This document shows, piece by piece, positions 48,026 to 57,655 of a stretch of DNA of 64,000 bases. How positions within the stretch are numbered: position 1 is the stretch's first letter; each line of letters begins with the position of its first letter. A program made the translations under genes and the position numbers. Where the stretch lies: the NCBI RefSeq assembly GCF_015277675.1, contig NZ_JADHEC010000012.1:1-64000 (forward strand), written 5' to 3'. The notes below the pieces were generated by a model. It was given only the letters and a program-made list of their open reading frames with translations. It did not search any database and had not been told where the DNA came from. The stretch comes from Flavobacterium soyangense (GTDB taxonomy: Bacteria; Bacteroidota; Bacteroidia; Flavobacteriales; Flavobacteriaceae).

Positions 48026-48868
48026 TTGACAAACGATTTTAAAAAACAAGATTTAGAAATTTTGGTTTCGACAATGAATCGAAATACTTTGGACTTTTTG
48101 ATTCCTATGTTTCCTTTTTGTCATTTTTCTGATTTCTCGATTTTAATTGTCAATCAAACACAGGAAAATAACTTGTTGGTTTCTGAATTTCCTTCTATTC
48201 GAGTCATAAATTCTTTCGAAAAAGGTTTGTCACGGAGCAGAAATTTAGCTTTAAAAAATGCAATTGGCAAAATTGTTCTAATTGCCGATGATGATGTAGT
48301 ATATAAAAAGGATTTTGATACAACAATTGTTCATGCACACAATCAATATAATAACAAAGCCGTAATTAGTTTTTGCATCGAAAAGCCTAACGGTATGTTG
48401 TTTAAAAAGTATTTGCCAAATGCAAAAAAGGATTTGAGCTTGTTGGAATTATTTAATGTTTTGTCAATAGAAATAAGTATAAACAAGTTGATTTTAGATA
48501 AATTAGGAATTACATTTGATGAAAATTTCGGACTCGGAAGTACATTTGAGATGGGAGAGGAAGCAATTTTTTTATCAGATATAAAAGAAAAAAATCAGCA
48601 AATTGCTTTTGTTCCAAGCATAATTGTGATGCATTCTGAAATTTCTTCAATTGAAAAAATTAATTTTGAACAACGTTATTACATTCAAGGTGCTTTTTTA
48701 TCCAGAGTTTTAAAAGCGTACTGTTTTGTGGGCTTAGTTACCAAACTTTTTTTTGATTTGAAACAAAAAAAACTAAAAATGAATCATATTCCGGAAGCTA
48801 TTAAAAATGCAAATCAAGGAAAAATAGATTATTACTACATATTAAACAATGAAGATACAGTTAATTGA
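48026..48868 (+). CDS. Glycosyltransferase family 2-like protein
   Basis: A 280-residue GT-A enzyme: LEILVSTMNRN at the N-terminus, then FEKGLSRSRNLAL and the metal-binding IADDDVVY, and a C-terminal helix-rich end. An open frame reaches TTG 48005, but that codon lies inside the -7 box; TTG 48026 is the first usable start (MTNDFKKQDLEI). No ATG is available before the conserved core. It overlaps the FdtA-like gene by 20 bases. Confidence 0.78.
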   Translation: MTNDFKKQDLEILVSTMNRNTLDFLIPMFPFCHFSDFSILIVNQTQENNLLVSEFPSIRVINSFEKGLSRSRNLALKNAIGKIVLIADDDVVYKKDFDTTIVHAHNQYNNKAVISFCIEKPNGMLFKKYLPNAKKDLSLLELFNVLSIEISINKLILDKLGITFDENFGLGSTFEMGEEAIFLSDIKEKNQQIAFVPSIIVMHSEISSIEKINFEQRYYIQGAFLSRVLKAYCFVGLVTKLFFDLKQKKLKMNHIPEAIKNANQGKIDYYYILNNEDTVN

Positions 48869-49241
48869 CATTCCAAAAATAGAAAACAGTTTAGGGAACA
48901 TAGCCGTTATAGAAAACAATACCATTCCTTTTGAAATAAAACGGGTTTATTATTTGTTCGATATTCCAAGTTCGGCCATAAGAGGAGGGCATGCACATAA
49001 AAATTTGCAACAAGTTTTAATCGCTATTTCAGGCAGTTTTGATGTAGTTCTAAAAAATGGTATTTCAGAAAAAAAAGTTACTCTAAATAAACCCGACAAA
49101 GGATTGTTGATAAATCAATCCACTTGGCGTGAATTAGAAAATTTTTCATCTGGAGCTGTCTGTCTAGTAATTGCTTCAGATGTTTTTGACGAAGACGATT
49201 ATATTAGGGATTATGGTGAATTTTTGAAATTGAAAGAATGA
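48849..49241 (+). CDS. FdtA-like sugar 3,4-ketoisomerase (WxcM-like cupin)
   Basis: A 130-residue single-domain cupin. RGGHAHKNLQQVLIAISGSF holds the two histidines of the active centre, followed by NKPDKGLLINQSTWRELENF. FdtA turns dTDP-4-keto-6-deoxyglucose into the 3-keto sugar, which FdtB then aminates. The likely partner is the aminotransferase at 41363. It overlaps both neighbours (20 bases upstream, ATGA downstream), so it is surely cotranscribed. RmlA and RmlB, needed upstream in the pathway, are not in the window. Confidence 0.85.
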   Translation: MKIQLIDIPKIENSLGNIAVIENNTIPFEIKRVYYLFDIPSSAIRGGHAHKNLQQVLIAISGSFDVVLKNGISEKKVTLNKPDKGLLINQSTWRELENFSSGAVCLVIASDVFDEDDYIRDYGEFLKLKE

Positions 49242-50329
49242 AAATTCTATATATAATACCTTTCATTGAAGGTGCTGGCGGTGTACAAAGGGTTCTCTCT
49301 ATGAAAACGAATTATCTAGTAGAAAACTTCGGTTATGAAATTCATATACTAACACAAAATGGTGAGAACAAGCCTTTATTTTATTCTTTTAATGATAAAA
49401 TAGCACTTCACGATATGGTTTTGTTGGGTAATAAAATTTCTTTTTTTTTACAATATGTAAAAGCATTAAAAAAAGCATTGCACACCATAAATCCAGATTT
49501 AATTATAGTTTGTGACAACGGTTTAAAAGGGTTTACTATTCCTTTTATTTTAAAAACAAATATTCCAATTATTTTTGAGTGCCACGGTTCTAAGTATATT
49601 GAAGACAAAAAGAAATTAAAATATTTTTCTACAACAAAAATTAAATTTGTATTCAAAGAATTTTCTGCAAACAAGTTTACCAAATTCATTGTATTATCTT
49701 CAGAAAGTTTGAAGGAATGGAGTGTGAAAAACGCAGTTGTAATTCCTAATCCATTATGGTTTCAGGCATCTCGTTTTGCGGACTTAAAATCCAAAAAAGT
49801 AATTATTGTAGCCAGACATTCTTACGAAAAAGGATTAGATCGAATGTTACAAATTTGGTTTAAAGTAGTTCAAAAACATCCAGATTGGAGTCTTGAAATT
49901 TATGGTAAATCCAATGAAAATCAAGAATTGCAAAAACTGGCTAATACTCTAAATATTAGTAATAGCGTATGTTTTTTTGAACCTATAAATGATATTAATG
50001 GTAAATATCTTGAAGCATCAATAGTAGTGATGACCTCTCGATCCGAGGGTTTTGGAATGGTACTTATTGAAGCAATGGCTTTAGGTTTACCCTGTGTTGC
50101 TTTTGATTGTCCTTGCGGTCCAAGAACAATTATCCAAAATAATAAAAACGGATTCCTTATTGAAGATGGAAATATTGATTCATTTGTTCAAAAAATGGAA
50201 TTGCTAATTGAAAATGAAAATTTGAGAATACAATTGGGTAAAAATGCTCAAGAAAGTGTCAAAATTTATGATTTGGACATCATAATGCAACAGTGGGTGT
50301 CACTTTTTAAAAATCTTGTAAAGGAATAA
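49238..50329 (+). CDS. Glycosyltransferase family 4 protein
   Basis: A 363-residue GT-B enzyme. N-terminal half: MKILYIIPFIEGAGGVQRVL, an acceptor-side glycine-rich loop. C-terminal half: VARHSYEKGLDRMLQIW, then SRSEGFGMVLIEAMALGLPC, the EX7E donor motif (GFG...EAM). DCPCGPRTII after it is a feature of the GalNAc/Gal-transferring group, but donor prediction is not secure. It ends against the stop of a minus-strand glycosyltransferase. Confidence 0.9.
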   Translation: MKILYIIPFIEGAGGVQRVLSMKTNYLVENFGYEIHILTQNGENKPLFYSFNDKIALHDMVLLGNKISFFLQYVKALKKALHTINPDLIIVCDNGLKGFTIPFILKTNIPIIFECHGSKYIEDKKKLKYFSTTKIKFVFKEFSANKFTKFIVLSSESLKEWSVKNAVVIPNPLWFQASRFADLKSKKVIIVARHSYEKGLDRMLQIWFKVVQKHPDWSLEIYGKSNENQELQKLANTLNISNSVCFFEPINDINGKYLEASIVVMTSRSEGFGMVLIEAMALGLPCVAFDCPCGPRTIIQNNKNGFLIEDGNIDSFVQKMELLIENENLRIQLGKNAQESVKIYDLDIIMQQWVSLFKNLVKE

Positions 50330-51217
50330 TTATTGGGTTTTAATATTGCAAAAATAACCCAATTTATAAAAATCAAATAGTAATAAAGATGGATTTTGGG
50401 AAAGTAAGTTCTGTTCAATCTTTCCTTCTGTTTTTTTGAATAGAAATGAAATAATGGAAACTAAATATAATCTTTTTAAAAAACTATATATCCTTAAAAT
50501 TTTACTTTCTGAATTGTCTAAAGTATTAGTTTTTATTATTAACTCCAGATTTTCTAAAGCTGTTTTTGTCTTTTCTAAAAACTGTTTCGAGGTTTCTAAA
50601 CCTAAATGATAAGTAGGGTTGTCGATATGTTTTACTAAAACTTTCTTTTTTTTCAATTCAGACAAAAACACTAAATCTTCATAGCCATATTTAGTGATAG
50701 ACTCATCAAATTTGTTTGAAATAAAGGTATTTTTTTTTATTAATATATTTGAAGTTAGTGTATTTCCGTTAGGGTTGGTATTGCGTTTCTCTACCGAGAG
50801 TGATTCCCGTGCGTTGCCATAAAACCATCTCAATAATTGGTCATTATTAGGTTTTTCTTTTTTATATTCGATTCCTCCATAAATAACCTTTTCACCTTCA
50901 TTTATTTGGGAAATATATTTTTGTATATAAATATTATGGATTGGAAATGTATCACAATCCATAATGAGTAACCATTCAAATTTAGCTTTTTCAGCTAAAA
51001 AATTGATGTTTTTACCTCTTCCTAAATTTGAATTGTTCCTTGAAAAATTACAGTTTTCTAAATTATTAATCTTTTGATTTTCATTCAGAAATTGATTTGA
51101 AGTGTCATCTTGACATAAAATTTCAAATTCGATTCTACTTTCCAAACATTGCTTGTGTAACTCAGAAACTAAAGGAAAAGCATCGTAATTATATATTGGA
51201 ATGAGTATCGAGATCAT
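50330..51217 (-). CDS. Glycosyltransferase family 2 protein
   Basis: A 295-residue GT-A enzyme: [17 protein letters not shown], then ILCQDDTS, SNLGRGKNINFLAEKA and the metal-binding DCDTFP. The C-terminal part (about 230-295) is helical and slightly hydrophobic. It is on the minus strand, translationally coupled behind ftsE (TGATG, one-base overlap), so it is expressed with that gene rather than with the rest of the locus. Confidence 0.85.
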   Translation of the reverse strand: MISILIPIYNYDAFPLVSELHKQCLESRIEFEILCQDDTSNQFLNENQKINNLENCNFSRNNSNLGRGKNINFLAEKAKFEWLLIMDCDTFPIHNIYIQKYISQINEGEKVIYGGIEYKKEKPNNDQLLRWFYGNARESLSVEKRNTNPNGNTLTSNILIKKNTFISNKFDESITKYGYEDLVFLSELKKKKVLVKHIDNPTYHLGLETSKQFLEKTKTALENLELIIKTNTLDNSESKILRIYSFLKRLYLVSIISFLFKKTEGKIEQNLLSQNPSLLLFDFYKLGYFCNIKTQ

Positions 51218-51900
51218 CAGACCGTTTTTTGAACCACTTCAAAAATTTTAGTATCTTCACACTTCAATGTTTTAGAAGGAAACTTCATCAATAATGCATA
51301 ATCGTGTGTGGCCATAATGACTGTTTTTCCAGTTTCATTGATTTTTCTCAAAACCTCAAGAACTTCGACGCTTGTTTGAGGGTCAAGATTTCCTGTTGGT
51401 TCATCGGCAAGAATAAATTCGGGATTGTTGAGTAAAGCTCTTGCAATGGCAACTCTTTGTTGCTCACCGCCAGAAAGTTGATGTGGCATTTTATCTGCAT
51501 AAGTTTTCATTCCAACTTTGTCTAAAACTTCATCAATTTTATTTTGAATTTCATCTTTATCTGTCCATCCGGTTGCTTTCAGGACAAACAACATGTTATC
51601 TTTTACGGTACGATCTGGAAGCAATTTAAAATCTTGAAAAACAAAACCTATTTTTCTTCTCAAAAACGGAATGTCATCTTCTTTTAAAGTGGCCAAATCA
51701 AAATCCACAATTCTTCCTTCGCCTTCAGCCAAAGGCAAATCAGCATACAAAGCCTTCATAAAAGTACTTTTTCCGGATCCTGTTTTTCCAATGATGTATA
51801 TAAATTCACCGTGATTTACCTCAAGATTTATATTTGATAAAATGATTTTTCCTTCTTGAGAAATAGTTGCGTTTTTTAATGACAGTACAGGTTGTGACAT
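51217..51900 (-). CDS. ftsE: FtsE-like ABC transporter ATP-binding protein
   Basis: A 227-residue ATPase: Walker [10 protein letters not shown], signature LSGGEQQR, Walker [14 protein letters not shown], and an H-loop ATHDYALL. FtsE pairs with FtsX at the septum to activate peptidoglycan hydrolases; DEPTGNLDP and the length fit FtsE/LolD/MacB-type proteins. No permease gene is beside it, so ftsX, if the partner, lies elsewhere, as is common in Bacteroidetes. A glycosyltransferase gene follows on the same transcript, which is unusual. Confidence 0.8.
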   Translation of the reverse strand: MSQPVLSLKNATISQEGKIILSNINLEVNHGEFIYIIGKTGSGKSTFMKALYADLPLAEGEGRIVDFDLATLKEDDIPFLRRKIGFVFQDFKLLPDRTVKDNMLFVLKATGWTDKDEIQNKIDEVLDKVGMKTYADKMPHQLSGGEQQRVAIARALLNNPEFILADEPTGNLDPQTSVEVLEVLRKINETGKTVIMATHDYALLMKFPSKTLKCEDTKIFEVVQKTV

Positions 51901-52011
51901 AGGAGATTTAATTTAATGTGTAAAAGTAACAAGATAACGGCGGCATTCAAAATAAATTTTATCCAAATATAAGAGAATTACTAAAACTGTCATTCTAAAA
52001 TAGTTACTTGC

Positions 52012-52035
52012 AATCGGGAATTTCAAATTCCGATT
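52012..52035. promoter_or_regulatory. Palindrome in the ftsE/TPR divergent region
   Basis: AATCGG-G-AATTT and AAATTCCGATT pair as 11-bp arms around a single C with one bulged G. No T-run follows, so an operator or a structured leader is likelier than a terminator. Confidence 0.4.
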
Positions 52036-52102
52036 CTAAATTGTTTAAAAAAATGTTCATAATAAAAACGAATTACCTTCCGTTATACCTAATAGAATAT
52101 GA

Positions 52103-52110
52103 TACATTTG
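52103..52110 (+). promoter_or_regulatory. -7 box of the TPR protein gene
   Basis: TACATTTG, an exact TAnnTTTG match 21 bases before the ATG. No -33 TTG at standard spacing. Confidence 0.45.
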
Positions 52111-52131
52111 AATTATTAAACCAAAACCACA

Positions 52132-55100
52132 ATGCGTAAACTTTTCTGGCTTTTCTTTTTAGTATTTTTTGTTCAATCCCTATCCATTTCGGCTCAAAAA
52201 TCAGCAATTTACTCTCACGAATCCAAAGATTTCGACAAAGCAATTTCATTGTATAACGAAGCCCAATATGCTTCAGCCCAAATTATTTTTGAAAAAGTGA
52301 AATCGGCTACAGCCAATGAAGAACTGCTATCGGATTGTTCATTTTATATCGCCAATTGCGCTATCAGGACTGATCAAGCTGGTGCTGATGAGCTCATGGA
52401 GCAGTTCGTATCGGATTATCCCACAAGTAGGAAGCAAAACCAGGCTTATATTGGCGTTGCACAATATTACTTTGCTCAAGGCAATTATCCCCAAGCTTTG
52501 GAATGGTTTGATAAAGTGGATGAAGGCAATTTGAGTGGCAACGACAGAGACAAATTCAACTTCCAGAAGGGCTACAGTTTTTTTGTTTCCAAAAATAAAA
52601 AGGAAGCCACAGCCTATTTTAATAAAGTGGTCAATTCTGCTGAATATGGCTCGCAGGCCAAGTATTATTTAGGTTTTATGGCTTATGAAAGCGACGATTA
52701 TAAGCAAGCTACCAAATATTTTGACGAAGTTTCAGGCGAAGAAAAATACAAAGAAAAACTTTCCTATTATCAAGCCGATATGAATTTCAAATTGGGGAAT
52801 TTCCAGAAAGCGATTGATTTAGGCTTGAAAGCAATGGATAAATCAAATGCTGCTGAAAAATCTGAATTGAATAAAATCATTGGCGAAAGCTATTTTAATT
52901 TGAAACAATACGATAAATCCATTCCCTATTTGTCTTTGTATAAAGGCAAAAAAGGAAGGTGGAACAATACCGATTTCTACCAATTGGGATACGCTTATTA
53001 TATGCAAAAGGATTACGAAAATGCCATTTCCCAGTTCAATAAAATCATTGACGGAAAAGATTTCGTGGCACAAAATGCTTATTATCATTTGGGCGAAAGT
53101 TACCTGAAAACTGACCAAAAGACTCAAGCATTGAACGCTTTCAAAAACGCTTCCGAAATGGATTTTAATCTTGGCATTCAAGAAGATGCAGGTTTAAATT
53201 ATGCCAAATTGAGTTACGAAATTGGGAATTCGTATCAAAGTACTCCCGCAGTTTTGATTAGTTTCTTAAAAAAATATCCAAATAACGCCAGCAGATCAGA
53301 AGTTGAGAAACTGTTGATTGATTCCTATATTTCCTCCAAAAACTACAAGGAAGCCTTGGTTTTATTGGAAAAGAATAAATCGCCCGAAAATAAATTGGCC
53401 TACCAAAAAGTTACTTTTTACCGCGGGTTAGAATTGTACACCGACTCCAACTATCAGGAAGCGGCAACACTATTCGAAAAATCTTTGGACGAACCAAAAG
53501 ACGCCAAGTTTACTGCAAGAGCCACATTTTGGAAAGGTGAAACCGAATATGTCTTAGACGATTTCAAAAATGCGGTCTTGAGTTACAAACAATTTATGGG
53601 TATGGCTGCAGCCAAGGAGACGCCGGAATATAAAAATAGTAACTACAATATTGCTTATTCGTATTTCAAGTTGAAAGAATACGATCAAGCTGGAAATTAC
53701 TTCCAAAACCAGATAGACAATGCAAAAGAAGACAAGGTTCGTTTGCACGATTCTTATTTGCGTTTAGCAGATTGCAGGTTTGTTGCCTCAAAATATACTT
53801 CAGCTCTTGAAGCGTATAGTAAGGTAATCGAATTGAAAAGTGTGGATGCAGATTATGCTTATTTTCAAAAAGCAATTTGCTACGGATTTGTTTCTAAAAA
53901 TGACAAAAAAATTGAAGAACTCAATGCTTTTTTGCAATTGTATCCAAAATCGGAATATCGCGATGATGCCTTGTTCGAGCTAGGAAATACTTATGTTGCT
54001 GAAAATAAACAAGACCTTGCCATAAAAACCTACGACAAATTAAATGCCGAGTTCAAAAATGGTTCTTTTACTTCTAAATCAATTTTGCGACAAGGTTTAG
54101 TATATTATAATGCGGATAAAGATGAACAAGCTTTGGTTAAATTTAAGAAAGTAGCAGCTGATTTTCCTAAAACTCCCGAAGCTTTGGAAGCGGTTGCAAC
54201 AGCACGATTAATTTATGTTGACAATGGCAAAGTAGATGAATATGCAACCTGGGTTCGCACCTTAGATTTCGTTGCTGTTACTGATGCAGAATTGGATAAT
54301 GACACTTATGAAGCTGCCGAAAAACAATATTTGCAAAACAACTCCAAGCAAGCCATTTCTGGATTTAGTGGTTATGTTTCTAAATTTCCAAACGGAATTC
54401 ACTCCTTGAAAGCTAATTTCTACTTGGCTCAAATGTATTTTTCAGATGCACAAGAAGCTAAATCCATTCCTAATTATGAATTTGTAATTGGTGAACCAAG
54501 AAGCGAATTCACGGAACAATCCTTGGCACGATTAGCCCAGATTTATTTGAAAAAAGAGAGTTATGACAAAGCGATTCCGGTATTGTCACGTTTGGAAAAT
54601 GAAGCCGATTTCCCCCAAAACATAACCTTTGCGCAGTCTAACTTGATGAAATGTTATTATGACAAGAAGGATTATGACAATTCGGTTATTTATGCAGAGA
54701 AAGTTTTAGCAAACCCAAAAACAGATGATAATGTGAAAAGTGATGCGCAAATTATCATTGCCCGTGCAGCAATTCAAACAGGTGACGAAACTAAAGCGCG
54801 TTCGGCTTACGCCAAATTGCAAACCATCGCCAAAGGAGAATTAGCCGCCGAAGCATTATATTATGATGCCTATTTCAAGAATAAAGATGGAAAATTCGAA
54901 GTTTCAAATACTGTAGTTCAAAAATTAGCCAAAAATTATTCCAGTTATAAATATTTTGGTGCTAAAGGATTGGTTCTGATGGCGAAGAATTTCTATGGAT
55001 TGAAAGACAGTTTCCAAGCGACGTATATCTTGGACAATGTGATAAAAAATTTCACTGATTTCCCGGATGTGGTTTCAGAGGCACAAACGGAATTGGACAG

Positions 55101-55146
55101 CATTAAAAATGAAGAATCCAAAACGAATTCATCGATAACAAATTAA
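52132..55146 (+). CDS. Large periplasmic tetratricopeptide repeat protein
   Basis: A 1004-residue exported protein (signal peptide about 1-21, ending ISAQ). From about residue 30 to 980 it is built of TPR and Sel1/BamD-like helical repeats: YSFFVSKNKKEATAYFNKVV, LGYAYYMQKDYENAISQFNK, GNTYVAENKQDLAIKTYDKL among others, more than 15 in all. Such proteins are scaffolds. The next gene, 80 bases downstream, codes for an outer-membrane barrel, so the pair may form an envelope complex. The pair is conserved in Flavobacteriaceae as far as I recall; function unknown. Confidence 0.85.
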   Translation: MRKLFWLFFLVFFVQSLSISAQKSAIYSHESKDFDKAISLYNEAQYASAQIIFEKVKSATANEELLSDCSFYIANCAIRTDQAGADELMEQFVSDYPTSRKQNQAYIGVAQYYFAQGNYPQALEWFDKVDEGNLSGNDRDKFNFQKGYSFFVSKNKKEATAYFNKVVNSAEYGSQAKYYLGFMAYESDDYKQATKYFDEVSGEEKYKEKLSYYQADMNFKLGNFQKAIDLGLKAMDKSNAAEKSELNKIIGESYFNLKQYDKSIPYLSLYKGKKGRWNNTDFYQLGYAYYMQKDYENAISQFNKIIDGKDFVAQNAYYHLGESYLKTDQKTQALNAFKNASEMDFNLGIQEDAGLNYAKLSYEIGNSYQSTPAVLISFLKKYPNNASRSEVEKLLIDSYISSKNYKEALVLLEKNKSPENKLAYQKVTFYRGLELYTDSNYQEAATLFEKSLDEPKDAKFTARATFWKGETEYVLDDFKNAVLSYKQFMGMAAAKETPEYKNSNYNIAYSYFKLKEYDQAGNYFQNQIDNAKEDKVRLHDSYLRLADCRFVASKYTSALEAYSKVIELKSVDADYAYFQKAICYGFVSKNDKKIEELNAFLQLYPKSEYRDDALFELGNTYVAENKQDLAIKTYDKLNAEFKNGSFTSKSILRQGLVYYNADKDEQALVKFKKVAADFPKTPEALEAVATARLIYVDNGKVDEYATWVRTLDFVAVTDAELDNDTYEAAEKQYLQNNSKQAISGFSGYVSKFPNGIHSLKANFYLAQMYFSDAQEAKSIPNYEFVIGEPRSEFTEQSLARLAQIYLKKESYDKAIPVLSRLENEADFPQNITFAQSNLMKCYYDKKDYDNSVIYAEKVLANPKTDDNVKSDAQIIIARAAIQTGDETKARSAYAKLQTIAKGELAAEALYYDAYFKNKDGKFEVSNTVVQKLAKNYSSYKYFGAKGLVLMAKNFYGLKDSFQATYILDNVIKNFTDFPDVVSEAQTELDSIKNEESKTNSSITN

Positions 55147-55160
55147 GATAAAAGAGAATA

Positions 55161-55196
55161 GAATATAGAAAATAGATAAGTCTATACTCTATATTC
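55161..55196. repeat. AT-rich inverted repeat between TPR and barrel genes
   Basis: GAATATAG (55161-55168) and CTATATTC (55189-55196) pair; the flanks repeat AGAATAG/CTATTCTT units on both sides, so several stems are possible. Confidence 0.45.
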
Positions 55197-55226
55197 TTGA
55201 GTCTCTATTCTTGAAAAATATAAAAT

Positions 55227-56978
55227 ATGAAAATCAATTTCAATAATGTAATTACAGTTGTCTTATTTCTAACTTTTCAATTTTCTTTCGCTCAAAAGAA
55301 GGGAGAAAACATTGGAACTGAAGTCGTGAATGTGGTAAAACCATATACGCCAACAATTTCGGATGCCTTTAAGGTAAAAGAAACTCCGGTTCTTGACGAT
55401 GAAGGAAATACCAAAAAAGAAATTATAAAATACAACATTTTCTCCTTTCCGGTAGCTTCAACTTTTACGCCATCAAAAGGAAAAGCTGAAGGTGTTGAAA
55501 AAGAAAAGCAAGTACATTTGTTTAATAATTATGCCACTTTTGGAGGTGGAAACTACGGAATATTTAATGCGGAACTATTTGTAAATCAAGATCTCGGTGC
55601 AAGGGATTATGTGGGCGGAATGTTTCGTCATCTTTCGTCGCAAGGCGGAATCAAAGGGGTAGAATTAACCAATTCTTTTTATGATACTTCAATTGATTTG
55701 ACATATGGAATTCACGAAAATGATTTATCCTGGAATGTGGATTTGGGTTACCAAAATCAAATTTATAATTGGTACGGATTGCCAGTGGGTTTTGGCAGCT
55801 CATTAACGCCAAATGACAGAGCCAATTTGGTAAACGGAATAAATCCGCAGCAAAGCTACAACAACATTTATTTGGGGAGTAAAATTGAGTTTAATGAAAA
55901 TGTTATAAAAGAAGCAAGTGTGAAATTCAATCATTTTTCGGATGCTTTTGGATCTTCAGAAAACAGATTTTATGTGAAGCCTTCATTGGAATTCAACATC
56001 AGCGACAAGGCAATAAAAACAAATATTATTGTGGATTATGTTGGCGGAAGTTTCAAAAAAGAATATTGGAACACAAATCCTATAAAATATGGTTTTACTA
56101 ATTTTGGAATTGCCCCAAGTTTTGCAATACAACAGGACGATTTGACATTGAATATAGGTGTTGGTATATTTTACAGTTCGGATAAGGAAAATAAAAATAA
56201 TAAATTTTTAATTTATCCGCAAATTAATGCTTCCTATAAAGTTGTAGGTAATTTAATGATTTTTTATGCTGGAGCCAAAGGGAATTTGGAACAGAATACC
56301 TATATGGATTTTGTTAGTGAAAATCCTTATTTATCGCCTACATTAAACATTGCGCCAACGGACAAACAATATGATATTTTTGCCGGTTTGAAAGGAAAAC
56401 TGACCAATAGTGTGAGTTATAATATTCGTGGTTCTTATGTAAATGAAAGAAATAAAGCGTTATTTAAAAGTAATGATTTTACCGAAAACATAGCCAACAA
56501 TGATTATGCTTTTGGGAATTCCTTCCAAGTGGTTTATGACGATACAAAAACTGTGAGTCTTTATGGGGAATTAAAAGCCGATTTTTCAGATGATGTAACT
56601 TTTGGAATTGACGGAACTTTTAGTAGTTATACAAATAATTTTCAATCTGAAGCATGGAATCTGCCAGCAGTAAAATTAAACGCAAAAATTGATTTTAATG
56701 TTACTGAAAAATGGTATGCAGGTGTTAATGCGTTTTATGTAGGGGAACGAAAAGATCAAAAAATCAATACGGAATTATCGACATTAATTGATCAAGGGCC
56801 AACTACTTTAGATAGTTATTTTGATATAAATGCGCATTTAGGTTTTAAATACAGTGACAGATTAACTGCTTTTTTGAGAGCCAATAATATTACAAATAAA
56901 TCCTATCAAAAATGGTTGGATTATCCCGTTCAGGGATTTCAGGTGGTTTTAGGAGCGAATTATAAATTTGATTTTTAA
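55227..56978 (+). CDS. Outer-membrane beta-barrel protein related to TonB-dependent receptors
   Basis: A 583-residue exported protein (signal peptide about 1-22, ending FAQ). The rest is a beta-barrel with long amphipathic strands ending GANYKFDF, with the terminal aromatic residue. The last part (FLRANNITNKSYQKW) matches the end of TonB-dependent receptor barrels. No plug domain or TonB box is visible, so it is a plugless relative rather than a normal receptor. It is likely cotranscribed with the TPR gene. Its own terminator may be the large repeat that follows. Confidence 0.78.
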   Translation: MKINFNNVITVVLFLTFQFSFAQKKGENIGTEVVNVVKPYTPTISDAFKVKETPVLDDEGNTKKEIIKYNIFSFPVASTFTPSKGKAEGVEKEKQVHLFNNYATFGGGNYGIFNAELFVNQDLGARDYVGGMFRHLSSQGGIKGVELTNSFYDTSIDLTYGIHENDLSWNVDLGYQNQIYNWYGLPVGFGSSLTPNDRANLVNGINPQQSYNNIYLGSKIEFNENVIKEASVKFNHFSDAFGSSENRFYVKPSLEFNISDKAIKTNIIVDYVGGSFKKEYWNTNPIKYGFTNFGIAPSFAIQQDDLTLNIGVGIFYSSDKENKNNKFLIYPQINASYKVVGNLMIFYAGAKGNLEQNTYMDFVSENPYLSPTLNIAPTDKQYDIFAGLKGKLTNSVSYNIRGSYVNERNKALFKSNDFTENIANNDYAFGNSFQVVYDDTKTVSLYGELKADFSDDVTFGIDGTFSSYTNNFQSEAWNLPAVKLNAKIDFNVTEKWYAGVNAFYVGERKDQKINTELSTLIDQGPTTLDSYFDINAHLGFKYSDRLTAFLRANNITNKSYQKWLDYPVQGFQVVLGANYKFDF

Positions 56979-56990
56979 TATTTATTTAAC

Positions 56991-57080
56991 CACAAAGTTC
57001 ACAAAGAAGGCGCAAGGTTCACAAAGTTTTTTTAAATTATATTTCTCTGTGTGCTTCGTGTCTTCTTTGTGAACTTAGTG
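56991..57080. repeat. Large palindromic intergenic repeat (TTCACAAAG type)
   Basis: A perfect 15-bp stem (56995-57009 with 57062-57076) extends on both sides with mismatches, giving a hairpin of about 90 bases. TTCACAAAG also occurs twice in direct order 20 bases apart. Elements like this (CAAAGTTCGCAAAGAAGGCGCAAAG) are common between flavobacterial genes. Confidence 0.65.
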
Positions 57081-57100
57081 TTTAAACTTCTTTCTAAATT

Positions 57101-57550
57101 ATGACTTTCAAACAAAAAATTCACCAATATTACCTTCAATTAGTTCAAGACAGAATCGATGTTTTCAAGGATATGATTGTGGCTTTGACCGAAGATTCAA
57201 AAAACGATGCCAAAGGTTCTGCAGGCGACAAACACGAAACTGCTTTGTCGATGATGCACATCGAGCAAGAAAAACTCAATCATAAATTGAAGGAAGTATT
57301 GGCTCAAAAAGCTATTTTAGATAAAATAGATTCCACTACAATTGCTAAAACGATTATTGTGGGAAGTTTGGTCAAAGCCAATGGAATTTACCTTTATTTA
57401 AGCGCCGCACTTCCTAAAATTGCTGTTGAAGAAATTAATGTTATTGCACTTTCTCCCCAATCTCCTTTGGGAAATAAATTAATGGGAAATGAAATTGGAT
57501 TTTCGTTTGAAATTAATGGGACGAGGTATTTGATTGAAAATGTTGAATAG
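57101..57550 (+). CDS. GreA/GreB-like protein
   Basis: A 149-residue protein with an N-terminal coiled coil (about 1-75) and a C-terminal FKBP-like domain with ALSPQSPLGNKLMGNEIG, the Gre-factor closing motif. Relatives in Flavobacteria are often mislabelled 3-oxoacyl-ACP synthase. The coil tip (KGSAGDKHETALSMM) does not show the usual acidic DxxE pair of true GreA in the same place, so transcript-cleavage activity is uncertain. Confidence 0.7.
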   Translation: MTFKQKIHQYYLQLVQDRIDVFKDMIVALTEDSKNDAKGSAGDKHETALSMMHIEQEKLNHKLKEVLAQKAILDKIDSTTIAKTIIVGSLVKANGIYLYLSAALPKIAVEEINVIALSPQSPLGNKLMGNEIGFSFEINGTRYLIENVE

Positions 57551-57603
57551 TTATTGTTTTGTGAAATTTTCTCAAATTTTAATGTTTGTGAATATTTTAT
57601 AGT

Positions 57604-57637
57604 TACATTTGTCTATGATTTGAGATTTTTTCTCAAA
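57604..57637 (+). promoter_or_regulatory. Promoter and palindrome upstream of the rloAB operon
   Basis: TACATTTG (57604-57611) is an exact -7 box. Just downstream, TTTGAGA (57619-57625) and TCTCAAA (57631-57637) form a 7-bp palindrome with a T5 centre, about where transcription starts. A third TCTCAAA half-site lies at 57570-57576. This arrangement would suit a repressor. Confidence 0.5.
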
Positions 57638-57655
57638 ATAAAAAAAAATAAAGTT

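Noticed and set aside
40389-51217. Polysaccharide locus as a recently acquired genomic island
   Set aside because: It is visibly AT-rich, but no integrase, tRNA or direct repeats border it; such loci are commonly AT-rich.
57554-57655. 34 extra N-terminal residues of RloA from an ATG at 57554
   Set aside because: They span the -7 box and palindrome, and the family starts at the ATG at 57656.
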